A stretch of 64,000 bases of DNA from Pedobacter sp. PAMC26386 (GCA_014302835.1 CP060294.1:1178001-1242000); one strand, 5' to 3'; positions 9,902 to 20,400 are shown, counted from the stretch's first letter. Notes: generated by a model from the sequence alone, not told the origin. Program-made: numbers and translations.

Positions 9902-9991
9902 TTAAGAACAGAATAAAACGCCCAAAACAATAAATGCCCATACTCCAATGTAGAAAAAGCCTAAAAGGGCCGATACTGTGTTATCTTTCAT
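9902..9991 (-). CDS. Putative 29-residue single-span membrane protein
   Basis: An ATG at 9991 opens a 29-codon frame: MKDNTVSALLGFF, then YIGVWAFIVLGVLFCS and TAA. It has a short polar N-terminus followed by one hydrophobic span, a common shape for small Bacteroidota membrane proteins. A TATGTTTG box (TAnnTTTG type) lies about 19 bp upstream, at 10010-10017 on the minus strand. No homologue is recalled. Confidence 0.5.
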   Translation of the reverse strand: MKDNTVSALLGFFYIGVWAFIVLGVLFCS

Positions 9992-10142
9992 ATCTTTTGT
10001 GTTAGACAACAAACATAAAAAATATTTATAGAATATTAATGTAATAATATCAAAGAAATCCTGCTAACAGCCATTTCAGTAGATCCCGCAATTGGAATAT
10101 GCGATCTTTTTACACTGTTAAACAATGCATTTGCACCGTCTT

Positions 10143-10763
10143 TTATACGAGTTCTTTAATGAATTGTTCATTTTTTTCGATAGCAGCTAAAGCCTTGTCT
10201 ACTGGGATTTCGTTCGAGCCACCTAACAGATAAATATAAAGCAGTTCTGAAAACTGTAATTGTCTCCATGCTAATTCCTGTTTTTTATCTCCTTGTTCTA
10301 CAGCCTGATCAATTTTTTCATCACGTAATAATTCTCCCTTTAACCGGCGATCTCTAGCTTTTATCCTGATCTGATTCATCTGCTCATCGCCGGTGTTAAT
10401 ATCAATGATTTCCGTAACTCTTAGCAATGATCTAACGCCCTCTTCTTTGCACCCTTGTTTATCATAAATCCAGCATGCCAATAATAAAGCAGTCTGGACC
10501 CATGTCCATAAATTATAGTTCCCATTGAATTTTTCTTTTCCCAGAATTTGGCAAATTTTTAATGCGTTTTTTTCATCTCCGCTAAAATATAATGCCATAG
10601 CTAAATCTTTTGCTATTTCTAATTTTGCGGCAATTGTTGGTTTGTAACCTTTTGTTAAGGATAATGCAATTCTTTTTGTATTTTTATTTGTTAAATCTTC
10701 AGCTATAATTTGGAATATTGAATTGTCCATGTTTATGGGAGTTTTTTTTGTTAATATGTACAC
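10143..10763 (-). CDS. Conserved hypothetical helical protein
   Basis: 206 residues if started at the GTG at 10763, which overlaps the TAG of the upstream gene by one base; an internal ATG at 10730 (MDNSIFQIIAEDL) is an equally good start. The protein is mainly alpha-helical with TPR-like spacing (ALYFSGDEKNALKICQIL). I do not recognise a named domain. It is tightly linked to the upstream HEAT-like gene, so the two probably act together, possibly as an immunity or adaptor pair. That role is a guess. Confidence 0.7.
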   Translation of the reverse strand: MYILTKKTPINMDNSIFQIIAEDLTNKNTKRIALSLTKGYKPTIAAKLEIAKDLAMALYFSGDEKNALKICQILGKEKFNGNYNLWTWVQTALLLACWIYDKQGCKEEGVRSLLRVTEIIDINTGDEQMNQIRIKARDRRLKGELLRDEKIDQAVEQGDKKQELAWRQLQFSELLYIYLLGGSNEIPVDKALAAIEKNEQFIKELV

Positions 10764-11320
10764 TAAGTATTGAGGAGCTGTTTTCTGATCTGTCTTACTT
10801 TGGAATAAAACCCAACACTCTCTTTGTCTATCAGAAAATCCATAGTTTGAGTAAGTTCTTCTTTAATCCAGGAATGTTTTGTATTGAGATTGGCTAGAAC
10901 ATTCAGACAATGTGATTTTGTGGCTACCGGAACTTTCGGATCAATCAGCCATAAAAAGGCAGTGTCTGCCAGAATTCCAGTATCATAATGCTGAATAATT
11001 ATTTTGATCTCTAATGACGCATTTTTTCTGGTCATTTGTGCCAGGATCTTACTGTAGTGCCTGCGTGAAGATAAATTGTTCTGCTGAGGAAATCTATTCA
11101 GAAAATACTCGGCATCTGGTAAAAATCGCTCCTGATATCTGGAGTAAACATTTTCCAGAACCCATGCAGCTCTGAAGCCTATTTGGTCATCGTGATGAAA
11201 GGTTAAATCTATGAGGTCATGAATTGTATAGAATGTCTCATCTCCAATCGAAGCCAGTTTCTCTGCTTTGTTTTTTTGAAGTGTTTTCTTTAATATCTCC
11301 AACAGAGAATTGTATTGCAT
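10763..11320 (-). CDS. HEAT/ARM-repeat-like protein
   Basis: 185 residues, all helical, with repeat-like blocks (GFRAAWVLENVYSRY, SLEIKIIIQHYDTGILADTAFLWL, KSHCLNVLANL) typical of HEAT-like solenoids. No catalytic motif or signal peptide is visible. It heads a two-gene unit with the downstream hypothetical gene, overlapping by one base. Confidence 0.7.
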   Translation of the reverse strand: MQYNSLLEILKKTLQKNKAEKLASIGDETFYTIHDLIDLTFHHDDQIGFRAAWVLENVYSRYQERFLPDAEYFLNRFPQQNNLSSRRHYSKILAQMTRKNASLEIKIIIQHYDTGILADTAFLWLIDPKVPVATKSHCLNVLANLNTKHSWIKEELTQTMDFLIDKESVGFYSKVRQIRKQLLNT

Positions 11321-11373
11321 GGTTTAAAATATAGATAATCAGTTAGTATAAATAGACCAAAGGTTACAAAATA

Positions 11374-11766
11374 CTAGAGATTCAGCGTGTCAAAAATTTC
11401 TCCCCGTGTAAGCTTACCGTTGACTTTAGCAATGACTTCAACTTTAGCACGCAGACATAAAGCATTATCAGCTACCCGAAAAATATCTTCAAAGAAGATC
11501 AGTTTTACCCCTTGTATCTCAATTCTTAATTTCACTGTAAAAGTGTCGCTCGAGGTAAGCGATTTTTTGAAGTCCATTTCTATCCTTGATACCATTAAAA
11601 TTATATCTTTTTCAGTCAACTCCTTAAAAGAAATGTTCTTTGAATGTAGATATTCATGACGTGCATGTTCCAGGTAGTTTTGATAAACTGCGTTATTTAC
11701 AATGCCTTGTATATCACATTCGTAATCTCTAACCTTTAATTGAATTTCAAATATGTAGTCTTCCAT
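11374..11766 (-). CDS. Acyl-CoA thioesterase (hotdog fold, YbgC/4HBT type)
   Basis: 130 residues with the hotdog signature VRDYECDIQGIVNNAVYQNYLEHARHEYL (residues about 12-40); the aspartate of CDIQGIVNN is the usual catalytic residue. The family hydrolyses short or aromatic acyl-CoA thioesters in the cytoplasm. It is a stand-alone gene with its ATG at 11766. Confidence 0.85.
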   Translation of the reverse strand: MEDYIFEIQLKVRDYECDIQGIVNNAVYQNYLEHARHEYLHSKNISFKELTEKDIILMVSRIEMDFKKSLTSSDTFTVKLRIEIQGVKLIFFEDIFRVADNALCLRAKVEVIAKVNGKLTRGEIFDTLNL

Positions 11767-11954
11767 AAGGTTGTAAAGATCAAAATATTTTGTTTGTAAT
11801 TATTATGAATTGCCACATCCGCAGCAAATTGTTACATGATATTCAATGATAATGACCACGGTTTTAAGGCGGTGATTTTATGGATGTAGATTCTTTTAAC
11901 GATTTCTTACTAATTGTCAGTAAATTAGATTATTGTTAATTAAATCATTTAACC

Positions 11955-12320
11955 ATGGCCACTCAGGAAGTCGCTACTAAATTAGTACATCTTTGTAGAG
12001 AAGGTAAAAATGCTCAGGCAATTAAAGAATTATATGCTGATCATATTATCAGTAAAGAGCCTCTGGGGTCGGGCAGGGAATTGGCCGAAGGTAAATTAGC
12101 GATAGAAAATAAGTCAAAAGTACGGCTGGAAAGTATAGCACAAATACACGGAGTTAAGGTTTCAGACCCCATTGTATCCGGTGATTTTTTTGCCTGTACG
12201 ATGGACATGGATATCACTTATAAACAGCTTGGCAGACTGGCTATGTCTGAGCTTTGTGTTTACCAGGTTAAAGACGGTAAAATTGTGTTTGAAGAGTTTT
12301 TGTATACTCTTACATCATAA
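11955..12320 (+). CDS. SnoaL-like / NTF2-fold protein
   Basis: 121 residues with the pattern of the NTF2-like superfamily: a helical N-terminus (LVHLCREGKNAQAIKELYADHI), then strands ending with VYQVKDGKIVFEEFLYT. These folds act as small enzymes or ligand binders, and no active-site set can be assigned here. Followed after 4 bp by a small membrane protein gene. Confidence 0.8.
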   Translation: MATQEVATKLVHLCREGKNAQAIKELYADHIISKEPLGSGRELAEGKLAIENKSKVRLESIAQIHGVKVSDPIVSGDFFACTMDMDITYKQLGRLAMSELCVYQVKDGKIVFEEFLYTLTS

Positions 12321-12324
12321 GTAT

Positions 12325-12480
12325 ATGGATATTAGTTATTGGACAGCGGGAATCTGCACACTGGCAATGATTATTTTGATTATTTGGCTAATCAAACGTA
12401 ACCGCAAAGATGAAAAGGTATATGAAAAAGAAATTATTGATTCTGAGATTAAACCAGAAAAGCATGATAATGAGGAATAA
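12325..12480 (+). CDS. Small single-pass membrane protein
   Basis: 51 residues from the ATG at 12325. It has one hydrophobic span (WTAGICTLAMIILIIWLI) and then a highly charged tail (KRNRKDEKVYEKEIIDSEIK). It starts 4 bp after the SnoaL-like stop, so it is likely cotranscribed. A longer frame starting at 12172 exists but lies mostly inside the SnoaL-like gene in another phase and is not believable. Confidence 0.6.
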   Translation: MDISYWTAGICTLAMIILIIWLIKRNRKDEKVYEKEIIDSEIKPEKHDNEE

Positions 12481-12502
12481 GATAAGTGTCATAAAGTATT
12501 TT

Positions 12503-12664
12503 AATCCATCATCAAGAAAAATAAATCAGTTCGCTGTTGCCGCAGGTTATTAGGATAAGGGAATTGGTAGTCATATTTCTTCCTATATTAATGAGGTCGT
12601 TGAGTAGCAAGAAGTCTATGTTTATAATGCAGATAGAAGGTGCAGAGCCATCATCAAATTTTAA
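12503..12664 (+). pseudogene. Remnant of a GNAT acetyltransferase
   Basis: One frame reads SSRKINQFAVAAGY, a TAG stop, DKGIGSHISSYINEVVE, a second TAG, then QEVYVYNADRRCRAIIKF. The order FAV-(P/A)xYxxKGIGSxI-VxNADRRAxxFYxK is that of the acetyl-CoA-binding half of GNAT N-acetyltransferases. Two stops and no start make it a pseudogene. Its end overlaps the response regulator end. Confidence 0.55.
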
Positions 12665-13329
12665 TATTTTTTCAGATAAAAATTTAGATCAACATGATTG
12701 TTTTTTACTGCAAAAATAACTAGTCCCGCAGTATTTTTTACACTGGTTTTTAGAATTAGGCTGTTACGGTGCCCCTCAACAGTTCTTTCACTTATAAAAA
12801 GCTTTTTCGCAATATCTTTTGTAGACAGATCTTCACAAATACACTGTAAGATTTCTTGTTCCCTTTTCGTGAAATCTGTAGCTAAAGTAGTTCTCTTTTT
12901 TACTCCGCTCATATTGTTGAACAGGATTTTAGAGATTTTATCATTAAAATAGAATCCTTTTTCCGATGTGAATCTAATCGTTTTTTCAACCTCTTCGGGC
13001 GACGCGTTTTTGACAAGATAACTGTTCGCCCCTAATTCAATAAGTCTAATTATAAACCTTTCTTCCTCATGTATAGAAAGGATAATAACCTTGATATCAG
13101 GAAATCTTTCTTTGACTTGTTTGATCACTTCAATTCCATCCGTACCTGGCATATTCAGGTCTAAAAGTATAATATCAGTTTGTTCTGCTTGCTCCTGTAG
13201 CTGGTTAATTGCTTCTGTTCCACTCTGTGCTTCCCATAGTATATTAAAACCTTTGTATCTTTCTAAAAGCGAGACCATACCTTTAAGAAAAAGTAGTTGA
13301 TCATCGACTATGCCAATATTAATCTGCAT
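12661..13329 (-). CDS. NarL/FixJ-type response regulator
   Basis: 222 residues. The receiver domain has the acidic pair D9-D10 and phospho-acceptor D57 (LLDLNMPG), and a C-terminal LuxR-type helix-turn-helix (TKREQEILQCICEDLSTKDIAKKLFISERTVEGHR). It is a DNA-binding transcription regulator activated by phosphorylation. It overlaps the histidine kinase gene by 11 bp, which makes that kinase its obvious partner. No target site can be assigned. Confidence 0.92.
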   Translation of the reverse strand: MQINIGIVDDQLLFLKGMVSLLERYKGFNILWEAQSGTEAINQLQEQAEQTDIILLDLNMPGTDGIEVIKQVKERFPDIKVIILSIHEEERFIIRLIELGANSYLVKNASPEEVEKTIRFTSEKGFYFNDKISKILFNNMSGVKKRTTLATDFTKREQEILQCICEDLSTKDIAKKLFISERTVEGHRNSLILKTSVKNTAGLVIFAVKNNHVDLNFYLKKY

Positions 13330-14086
13330 AAAAACTCTTTATTATAATATTTGCTTCAAAGCCATTTTTAAAATTAAAATCGAAACTTCCGTTTAATAAT
13401 TGTACTCTGCTTTCGATGTTGCTCAGTCCATATCCTTTTCTTTGATCATTAATAAGTTCATGCTGTAAAGTGCCGTTATCCTTATATAGAATTTGCATTT
13501 CCTCTCCCATATCACAAAAGATCAGCGTCAGCCTGGTTGCATTTGAATGCCTGATTGTATTGCTCACCAGCTCCTGAATTATCCGGTATAGAGAGAGCTG
13601 GATGCGTAAACTGTAATGCTTAAGATCACATTTGACTGGCCATTCCGCAACCAGGTTGTTACTTTTGTTTATTCTGGCGCATATCTCCTCCAAAGCATAC
13701 TCAAGTCCGAATAATTTCAGTTCGGGAGGCATGATCTGATGAACTAGTTCACGTGTATTACTCAATCCATTATCGACCAGTAACAAGGCCTCCTTTATTT
13801 TTTCACCTTCTGATTGTTGAAGGATCAAAGAAAGGAGAGCAAAAGTATTTCCTATCTGATCATGTAAATCCCTTGCAATTCTTGTCCGCTCGATTTCAAC
13901 AGACTCAATTATGTTTTCCAGTACTTCCTGCTTATGTAACCTTTCCAGTTCAACCAGATACTTTTGTTTCTTAGTTAATTTCTGTAGCCACTTTATGTAG
14001 ATACCTATAAAACCTATAGAAAGAATTAATAACGCTATTGTGCCTGTGAGTAAGAAGTGTACAACTTCGATCTCCAAATTGTCCAT
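13319..14086 (-). CDS. Sensor histidine kinase (HisKA_3 family)
   Basis: 255 residues. One membrane span (residues about 10-30) is followed by a coiled linker, the phospho-accepting H75 in RDLHDQIGNTFALLSLIL, and an HATPase domain with ELVSNTIRHSNA (N box) and DNG...GYGLSNIESRV (G boxes). It has no large extracytoplasmic domain, so sensing may be done by the upstream multi-span protein, with which it overlaps by 52 bp. It is paired with the downstream response regulator. Confidence 0.9.
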   Translation of the reverse strand: MDNLEIEVVHFLLTGTIALLILSIGFIGIYIKWLQKLTKKQKYLVELERLHKQEVLENIIESVEIERTRIARDLHDQIGNTFALLSLILQQSEGEKIKEALLLVDNGLSNTRELVHQIMPPELKLFGLEYALEEICARINKSNNLVAEWPVKCDLKHYSLRIQLSLYRIIQELVSNTIRHSNATRLTLIFCDMGEEMQILYKDNGTLQHELINDQRKGYGLSNIESRVQLLNGSFDFNFKNGFEANIIIKSFYAD

Positions 14087-14712
14087 AATCCAAAGAATAA
14101 GAGCAAGTAGTAAACCATACTAAAAAATGCGTGACAAGTCCACAACATCATACGCGCATCTGCTAATTCAGGTCTTCTCAAATAATTACTTAAAGTAAAA
14201 AGTAAACAAGAACTTGTAAAGTAAATTAATACACCGGAATTAATTAACAGTAAACCCGTGTGGTAGAATTTGGGCATAGCAGTAGAATTATTTATCAGTT
14301 TGTTAAAACAAACAATAGCATATATCATACAAAGTAAGCTTTCCAATCCTCTCGCATAGGTATTGTTAACAGTTATTGGCTGTAGAAGTGAAGAATTCAG
14401 AATTGTTAAAATAGTGAATGAAATCAAACAGACCTGAAAGAAAGTCTTCCAGGATCTGCCTGTGATAATTGTCGCATAGAACCAGCTCAGTAAAGCAAAC
14501 TCTTCCAATGTATAGATATGCAGCAAGTAAATATTATTAATTTTCAATGACCAGAGTAACGTAGAACCAAACTCTGTAATTGAACTGATCAGAATATGAA
14601 TACTCAATATCCTGATCGTAATATTACTGTTGCGTAATAAAACAACTGCAATGATTGCCGATGGTATTATAGCAAAAGGAGCAGCGTTAAATATCAGACT
14701 TTGCAGGCTCAT
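14035..14712 (-). CDS. Multi-span membrane protein upstream of the histidine kinase
   Basis: 225 residues, almost entirely hydrophobic, with about six to seven predicted spans and no signal peptide or known motif. Its 3' end overlaps the kinase gene by 52 bp. Position and topology suggest a membrane sensor or partner of the short kinase, a 7TM-kinase-regulator set. This is inference from order, since no ligand domain is visible. Confidence 0.75.
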   Translation of the reverse strand: MSLQSLIFNAAPFAIIPSAIIAVVLLRNSNITIRILSIHILISSITEFGSTLLWSLKINNIYLLHIYTLEEFALLSWFYATIITGRSWKTFFQVCLISFTILTILNSSLLQPITVNNTYARGLESLLCMIYAIVCFNKLINNSTAMPKFYHTGLLLINSGVLIYFTSSCLLFTLSNYLRRPELADARMMLWTCHAFFSMVYYLLLFFGLWTIWRSKLYTSYSQAQ

Positions 14713-14736
14713 AGATTAATCAAAAAAGATATTTGA

Positions 14737-15099
14737 TTAATCCGTATTTAAAGGGGAGAGACCGTCAGCACAAGTATCCGGACAAGGATGAGTGAAATCA
14801 AATGTTCCTGATTCCTCAACGGTGTCACTTTTACCTTTCACCTCTATCATATCTTCATTATCTTTATTTACACCTACTAAAACAAGTGTTTCTTTGTTTT
14901 TATCGTTGATGCCAATATAAAAACGCACGGTTTCTACTCCGATTTCATCAATGATCTCTTGAAGTTCAGTAACGTGTACAGTGAATGCTCTGACCTTAGT
15001 ACCGGGATCTTTTGGATTTAGATTTTGGATTTCTCTCCATTTTGCGGTGTAAGCAACTGCACGTTCAAGTGGAATGCGGTATTTTTCTAATTTAGACAT
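14737..15099 (-). CDS. Conserved Bacteroidota hypothetical protein with CPxxC tail
   Basis: 120 residues, soluble, with a central beta-rich region (TVRFYIGINDKNKETLVLVGVN) and a C-terminal FDFTHPCPDTCADGLSPL motif. I recall this C-terminal pattern in other Bacteroidota proteins of unknown function. The two cysteines could bind metal. It is 24 bp upstream of the 7TM gene and may belong to that transcription unit. Confidence 0.75.
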   Translation of the reverse strand: MSKLEKYRIPLERAVAYTAKWREIQNLNPKDPGTKVRAFTVHVTELQEIIDEIGVETVRFYIGINDKNKETLVLVGVNKDNEDMIEVKGKSDTVEESGTFDFTHPCPDTCADGLSPLNTD

Positions 15100-15250
15100 A
15101 TGAGGTTAGGTTAATTTTCGTAAATATAGAAAAATATATACTCCGATCTAGAATATATTAGGGTAATTTTACCTGGTTTCTAAGTCACGTATTTTTACTT
15201 AAAAAACTCCAGTCTTTCCTCGCTAATTTGAGGAATCTAATCACTGCTAT

Positions 15251-16045
15251 ATGGATTTTATGTATTTAATGCTGCAAATACCTGCCTTCATTTTATTAAT
15301 ACTGATTGTATTGGTTTTCACCGCAATTGGTATTATAGCTACTTATTTTTTTAGAAAAAAAATACGCCTGAATCCTAAACGTTCACACAACGAAACAGTA
15401 GGTTATATTTTTGCTATACTGAGTGGTTTTTATGGGCTTTTGCTTGGCTTTGTTGTATTCCTGGTTTGGGATTCTCTGAATAGTGCGCAGAATGATGTGA
15501 GCCGCGAAGGCAGTGCAGCAATTGCCCTTTACAGAGACATTAATTATTTTCCTGATCAAGAAAGAATAGCTCCCCTTAAAACTGCCTATCTGGTTTATGT
15601 ACATTCAGTTATAGATCAGGAATTTCCGGGGATGGAATCGATGAAAACTTTAAACAAACATCATCGCGATCCTTTTAATCATGTATTTGCAATTATGGGC
15701 AGAACTAACCTTGGAGACTTGTATTCCGGGCAGATGTTTCGGCAGTTAAATGAATTGAGTATGTACAGGAGTCTTCGTAATCTGGATGCATCTTCTTCCA
15801 TACCAACTGAAATATGGGTTCCTATTTTGCTTGGTGGAGCCATCATCCTGGTACTTGCAGTCATGCTGGATGTAGAGAGTTTAAAATTGCATTTATTTGT
15901 TAACGGTTTGCTTGGTGCATTTATTGGACTGGTCATTTATATTATTATCCTGTTAGACCACCCATTTATCGGTCAATTGAAGATTGAACCAGAAGAATAC
16001 AAGATTATTCTAATGATGGATAAAGAAAATCACTTATATCATTGA
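15251..16045 (+). CDS. DUF4239 (bestrophin-like) membrane protein
   Basis: 264 residues with two N-terminal spans, a soluble middle region and two C-terminal spans. The GYIFAILSGFYGLLLGFVVF block and the overall layout match DUF4239 proteins, which are distantly bestrophin-like and of unknown transport role. It is convergent with the last gene of the eCIS operon (5 bp gap), and a functional link is not implied. Confidence 0.8.
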   Translation: MDFMYLMLQIPAFILLILIVLVFTAIGIIATYFFRKKIRLNPKRSHNETVGYIFAILSGFYGLLLGFVVFLVWDSLNSAQNDVSREGSAAIALYRDINYFPDQERIAPLKTAYLVYVHSVIDQEFPGMESMKTLNKHHRDPFNHVFAIMGRTNLGDLYSGQMFRQLNELSMYRSLRNLDASSSIPTEIWVPILLGGAIILVLAVMLDVESLKLHLFVNGLLGAFIGLVIYIIILLDHPFIGQLKIEPEEYKIILMMDKENHLYH

Positions 16046-16050
16046 GCTTT

Positions 16051-17430
16051 TTAGATAATCTTACCATCTTTCCCCAGTTCACGTCTTATGCTTTCTATCA
16101 TATCTCTGTTCAACAATATATTATTGCCTCTTTTTATGGCTTTTAACGCTGCATAACGTACAATATTTATAATTGTCCCCCCAGTAAGTTCATATTTTTT
16201 GGCAATCTCTTTCAGATCCAGATGATCTTCCAGTATTGCTTTATCGGACAGCGCGAGCTTCCAAAGTTTCAACCGCTGTTCTGCATCTGGCAGTTCAAAA
16301 TAAATCATGGCCTGAAACCTTCTGCTAAATGCATCATCAATATTGGCCTTAAGATTAGTTGCCAGAATAATCACCCCAGGGAAATCTTCGATTCGTTGTA
16401 GTAAATAAGACACTTCCTGGTTAGCATGTCTGTCATTAGAACTGCTGGTTTGTGTACGTTTACCAAACAACGCATCGGCCTCATCAAAAAATAGAATCCA
16501 GTTCTTATTTTCTGCCTGATCAAAAATATTAGCCAGGTTTTTTTCTGTTTCCCCAATATATTTGGAAACCACCATAGAAAGATCGATTCTATATACATCC
16601 AGTCCAGTAGTTTTCCCCAATAGGCTTGCAGTTAGTGTTTTACCAGTTCCTGGAGGGCCGTGAAACAACGCTCTGTATCCTGGTTTTATCGTACGTTTCA
16701 TACCCCAGTCATTAAGTAGCGTGTCTCCATAAACAACCCAGTCCTGAATTTCTTCTACCTCTCTTTTTACATTGTCACTAAGCACCAGATCGTCCCATTC
16801 GAGATTCGTATGAATACATTTAGCAGGAAAACCTGGCCCAAAATCTGGTTGGTGAGCTGTACCGCTGGTAAAGTAACTCAGATACTCAGGAGTGATTTGA
16901 AGGACACGGCTTAAAAATGGCTCATCTGCATGCATGGCTACCAGTTTCAAAATATTGTGTTTTCGGAATATATGTGTTTCGTCAAATAGCCGGATCAGTG
17001 AGAAGCGTTCCTCCAGGTTGTTGGCTGCTAATATAAAAGCAGCTGTTTCGCCAGTAGGTAAAAATCCATTAAAATTTTGGCCGGTGATACCACCAAATTC
17101 GGTGAAATGGCGATCATAACCACTGTTTTTAACGAAAAAAACATCCAATATATGTGGAAGCAGATGTGGTGCCAATGCCAGTGAAAGAACTATTCTTTCT
17201 TGAAAATTAAGTCCATAATAACTTACGATCTGTGCATACACAGAATCTTCCTTCCCGAGAAGAGGAGGACTGACTTCTGTTACATGCTGATAAGTGCAAG
17301 GGCGGCCCCAGTATAGATCCATACGCGTTTCTATGACCCTGGCCAGCCAATCCATTTCAGCCTTCAGGCTTATCGCATTTTTTTGCATCGGGATTAAATC
17401 CATTCTATAATTATTGGTTTGTTCATCCAT
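16051..17430 (-). CDS. eCIS AAA+ ATPase (Afp15/Pvc15-like)
   Basis: 459 residues. An N-terminal region of about 200 residues is followed by an AAA+ domain with Walker A GPPGTGKT (258-265), Walker B ILFFDEADA (312-320), and a later sensor region ILATNLKANIDDAFSRRF. In AFP and PVC loci an AAA+ ATPase of this type is a standard member, proposed to act in assembly or cargo loading. It is the last gene of the operon and overlaps the tape-measure gene by 37 bp, so it is translationally coupled. All ATPase motifs are intact. Confidence 0.92.
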   Translation of the reverse strand: MDEQTNNYRMDLIPMQKNAISLKAEMDWLARVIETRMDLYWGRPCTYQHVTEVSPPLLGKEDSVYAQIVSYYGLNFQERIVLSLALAPHLLPHILDVFFVKNSGYDRHFTEFGGITGQNFNGFLPTGETAAFILAANNLEERFSLIRLFDETHIFRKHNILKLVAMHADEPFLSRVLQITPEYLSYFTSGTAHQPDFGPGFPAKCIHTNLEWDDLVLSDNVKREVEEIQDWVVYGDTLLNDWGMKRTIKPGYRALFHGPPGTGKTLTASLLGKTTGLDVYRIDLSMVVSKYIGETEKNLANIFDQAENKNWILFFDEADALFGKRTQTSSSNDRHANQEVSYLLQRIEDFPGVIILATNLKANIDDAFSRRFQAMIYFELPDAEQRLKLWKLALSDKAILEDHLDLKEIAKKYELTGGTIINIVRYAALKAIKRGNNILLNRDMIESIRRELGKDGKII

Positions 17431-20400
17431 TGAAATTTAATCATGCCAAAAGCCCATGGTAAGGTTTGTAAAATGAGATCATAACCTCTTTGATCTACTC
17501 TGAGCGTCCATTCTTCATCAGTTTCTGTAAGGGCACCATTTCTTTGTAAAAATGATACGCTAAAACCATCCGCAGATGAGCCCGACAGTTTACCAGCTCG
17601 TTCAATCACTACCTGCAAAAGTTCAGCAGACAAACTAATCTCTTCATCAGAGATTGAAATCTCCAGTGGTAAAGGCTCCTGTATTGGGTAATTACATAAA
17701 ATCTTATTGAGGACAAGTTCATGCTCTGGATTTTCCGTCGTCTTAAAGGCCAGATATTGCAGCAGGTGCACAGCCCTGGCTCTTGCTTCAAGGCTAATGA
17801 ATCGTCCCTTTTCCATTAAATTAAGCCTGGTAAAATAAGTGTTTAAAAAAGGGTGTAACAATACTAGTCCAGCATTGCCAACATATAGTTTATCCCCTTT
17901 TTTCAGCAAGCGTGTTAGTCTTTTTTGTGTTTCTTCTTCGTGTTTAAGGGATTCATGAGCCAATTTTTGTTCAGCTATCTTAGCAGTTATTTCAAGAATT
18001 TTGTGTTCTTCTTCGGCTTTCCTTTTTAAAAATATTTCCCTTTCCTGTAACTTTAACTGATACTCCAGTTCATGCTTTACGGGCGGGATCACATCTTTAT
18101 AAACAGGAGCGAGGTTGGTAGCGGTTTGTACCTTATCACGTAAAATATGGAAAAAGTTAGCAGATGCTGCAGTATAAAATGATCCCGCTAAATAACGAAA
18201 GGTAAAGCTAATATAACTGCTTATATTCTTGGCCTGCACCAAACCTGATAAATAAAAAAGTGCGGCTTCGTTTAACAGAACTTTAAGTTTTTGGTAGTCA
18301 TGCGTATTGGTGGCCACACTTAAAATCAGCTTCCTGACCAATGTTATTTGCTGTTTAAAAGTCTGATCACTTCCAGAACGCTTCTCTATCAACCATTCCA
18401 TAGTTTCATCTCCATAATGAGATGCGACATACCTGGTTAGTGGTGAGGATTTTAATAATAATTTAAGCTGTTCTTCGGTGTTACCAGTTCTCGCTTTTTC
18501 CAGCAGACGGTCTAGTGCTGGTTTCAGCTCCGGGTTTTCCATGATCCCATTGCCAGAAATTTGCTGTACATACTGTAAGGCATCTTTCTCTATGTAATCA
18601 TCCAGCAATAGACTCAACTGTTTATGATCGCCACCCTTATGATCAGGTAAAAACAACCGGTGTATCTTCATACGAGCATTCATCGAATGCTTTTCGCTTT
18701 TGAGTATCCGCATTAATACTTCTCTATTCTCTAGGTATAACAGCAACAATAGCTCTGTAAGCATGTTATCCAGTTCCTTATGGTTTAACGCAGGCGTATT
18801 TTCTGGTAAATGGTTCCAGGACAGATAGTACTCAAGCAAATAGATAGCCTTCTGCTGTCTTTGTTCAATATTCAAAGGGTCGTTCTGCTTTTGTTGCTGC
18901 AAAAGAAAGCTGTCCAGGGTTTCATATGGGCTTGCCGGAACCCCGGATTGAGAGACACCGATCCGGCCATTGTGCTTTTCAGAATTGAATAAGGCAATAG
19001 TCAGCTCTATCTGGTAAAGTATACTATCCCTGTGATCTTTGGTATCATCCGTACCGGGAATGATGCGAGCACTATCGTTTTTGGACCAGGAAGAAAAAGA
19101 TCTCATTTTTTGAAATTCTGTGACCTCTTTTTTTGCACTGATGAGTACTTCATTAAATAGCTGATTGAGCCTTGCAGGGACAAGTTTGCTATAGTTTGAA
19201 AGGCTTTTGAAAACATTGAGATAGAAACAATTTTCATTGAATGCTTCGTAGTTCATCTCCAGATAACTTAACCAGACCGCTTCCAGTACGATATGTTTTA
19301 ATGATAATTGGGTGATTTGAGAAAAGTCAACTATACCCTCAATGAGTTCGATAATGATTTCAGTCGCAATGGTAGCGAAATTCCAATCCGGCAAGTAACT
19401 AAAAATCTGATAAGTCAAGTCATCAGAAAATTGCCATAAAAACCGTTTTCTTGATCCTGGTTGTTTCCCTGCTTTCTCCAGAACAACCAATGCTTCACTG
19501 ACGGACAAATCAAAAAGCATTTTTAATAGCGTTTCTGGTAAATGATGACTGTATCCTTTACCCCACCATGGCATGGTACCATATTGCATAAAGTAATGAA
19601 GTATATTTACTAGTCTAATCGTCTGATTTGAAGAGTTTTTATGTTTTTCTTCTTCTGCATCGATATCAACAATAGTACCAGCAGGGGAAACAGCAGTGGT
19701 ACCGAAAACAGCACTAGTTTCAGCGTCAATATCAGCACTATTACCCCCTTTGGAAACTGTAATTCCACTACCATTAAATATGGTAAATGGAGATTTTATT
19801 AAGCTTTTAAATATCCTTACGTGATCATTCAGACCGGGCGTATCAGCTGCCGGTAACAATAAATCGAGGATTAACGGAACTGCTGCCCCACACTGTTTAG
19901 AAAGGAATTGTAAGCTAAACTGGATGAAATCAGCACTTCTAATCTGACTATTTTCAGTACTGAAAAGATACTGAACAATCATTTTTTGCAGTATAGCCCC
20001 GAATATGTCTCCACTAATGATTTTTAGCATGCCCTTTGCATTTACACGGATTAGTAAATGTAAATACTCTTCTATGAAACTAGCCTGGTCAGGCCATAAA
20101 ACGCCAATAAAACCCGTTAATTCACTGATTGGCAAAAGCCCGGTGATTCTGTTGATCGTAGAGTTGGTATGTGATAAAGAAAAGATTATCTTTCTAAGCG
20201 TTTTTGGCGCTTTTGCTATTCCTGCCTTAAAATATAAACCCAGTTCTTCCTCACTGCGGTTAAAAGAAACAGACCAGGCTGGCAGTGAGCCCTCATTCAG
20301 ATAATATTGTAATAACTCCAGCTGATCATTTAATCCGATTGCCGGATTTGGTGTATGAGGGGGAGTATTCAAATCCAAGGGAGCCTGGTTTTCGAGTTGG

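Noticed and set aside
12172..12324. Longer start for the 51-residue membrane protein
   Set aside because: The extension lies inside the SnoaL-like gene in another phase and has no sensible composition.
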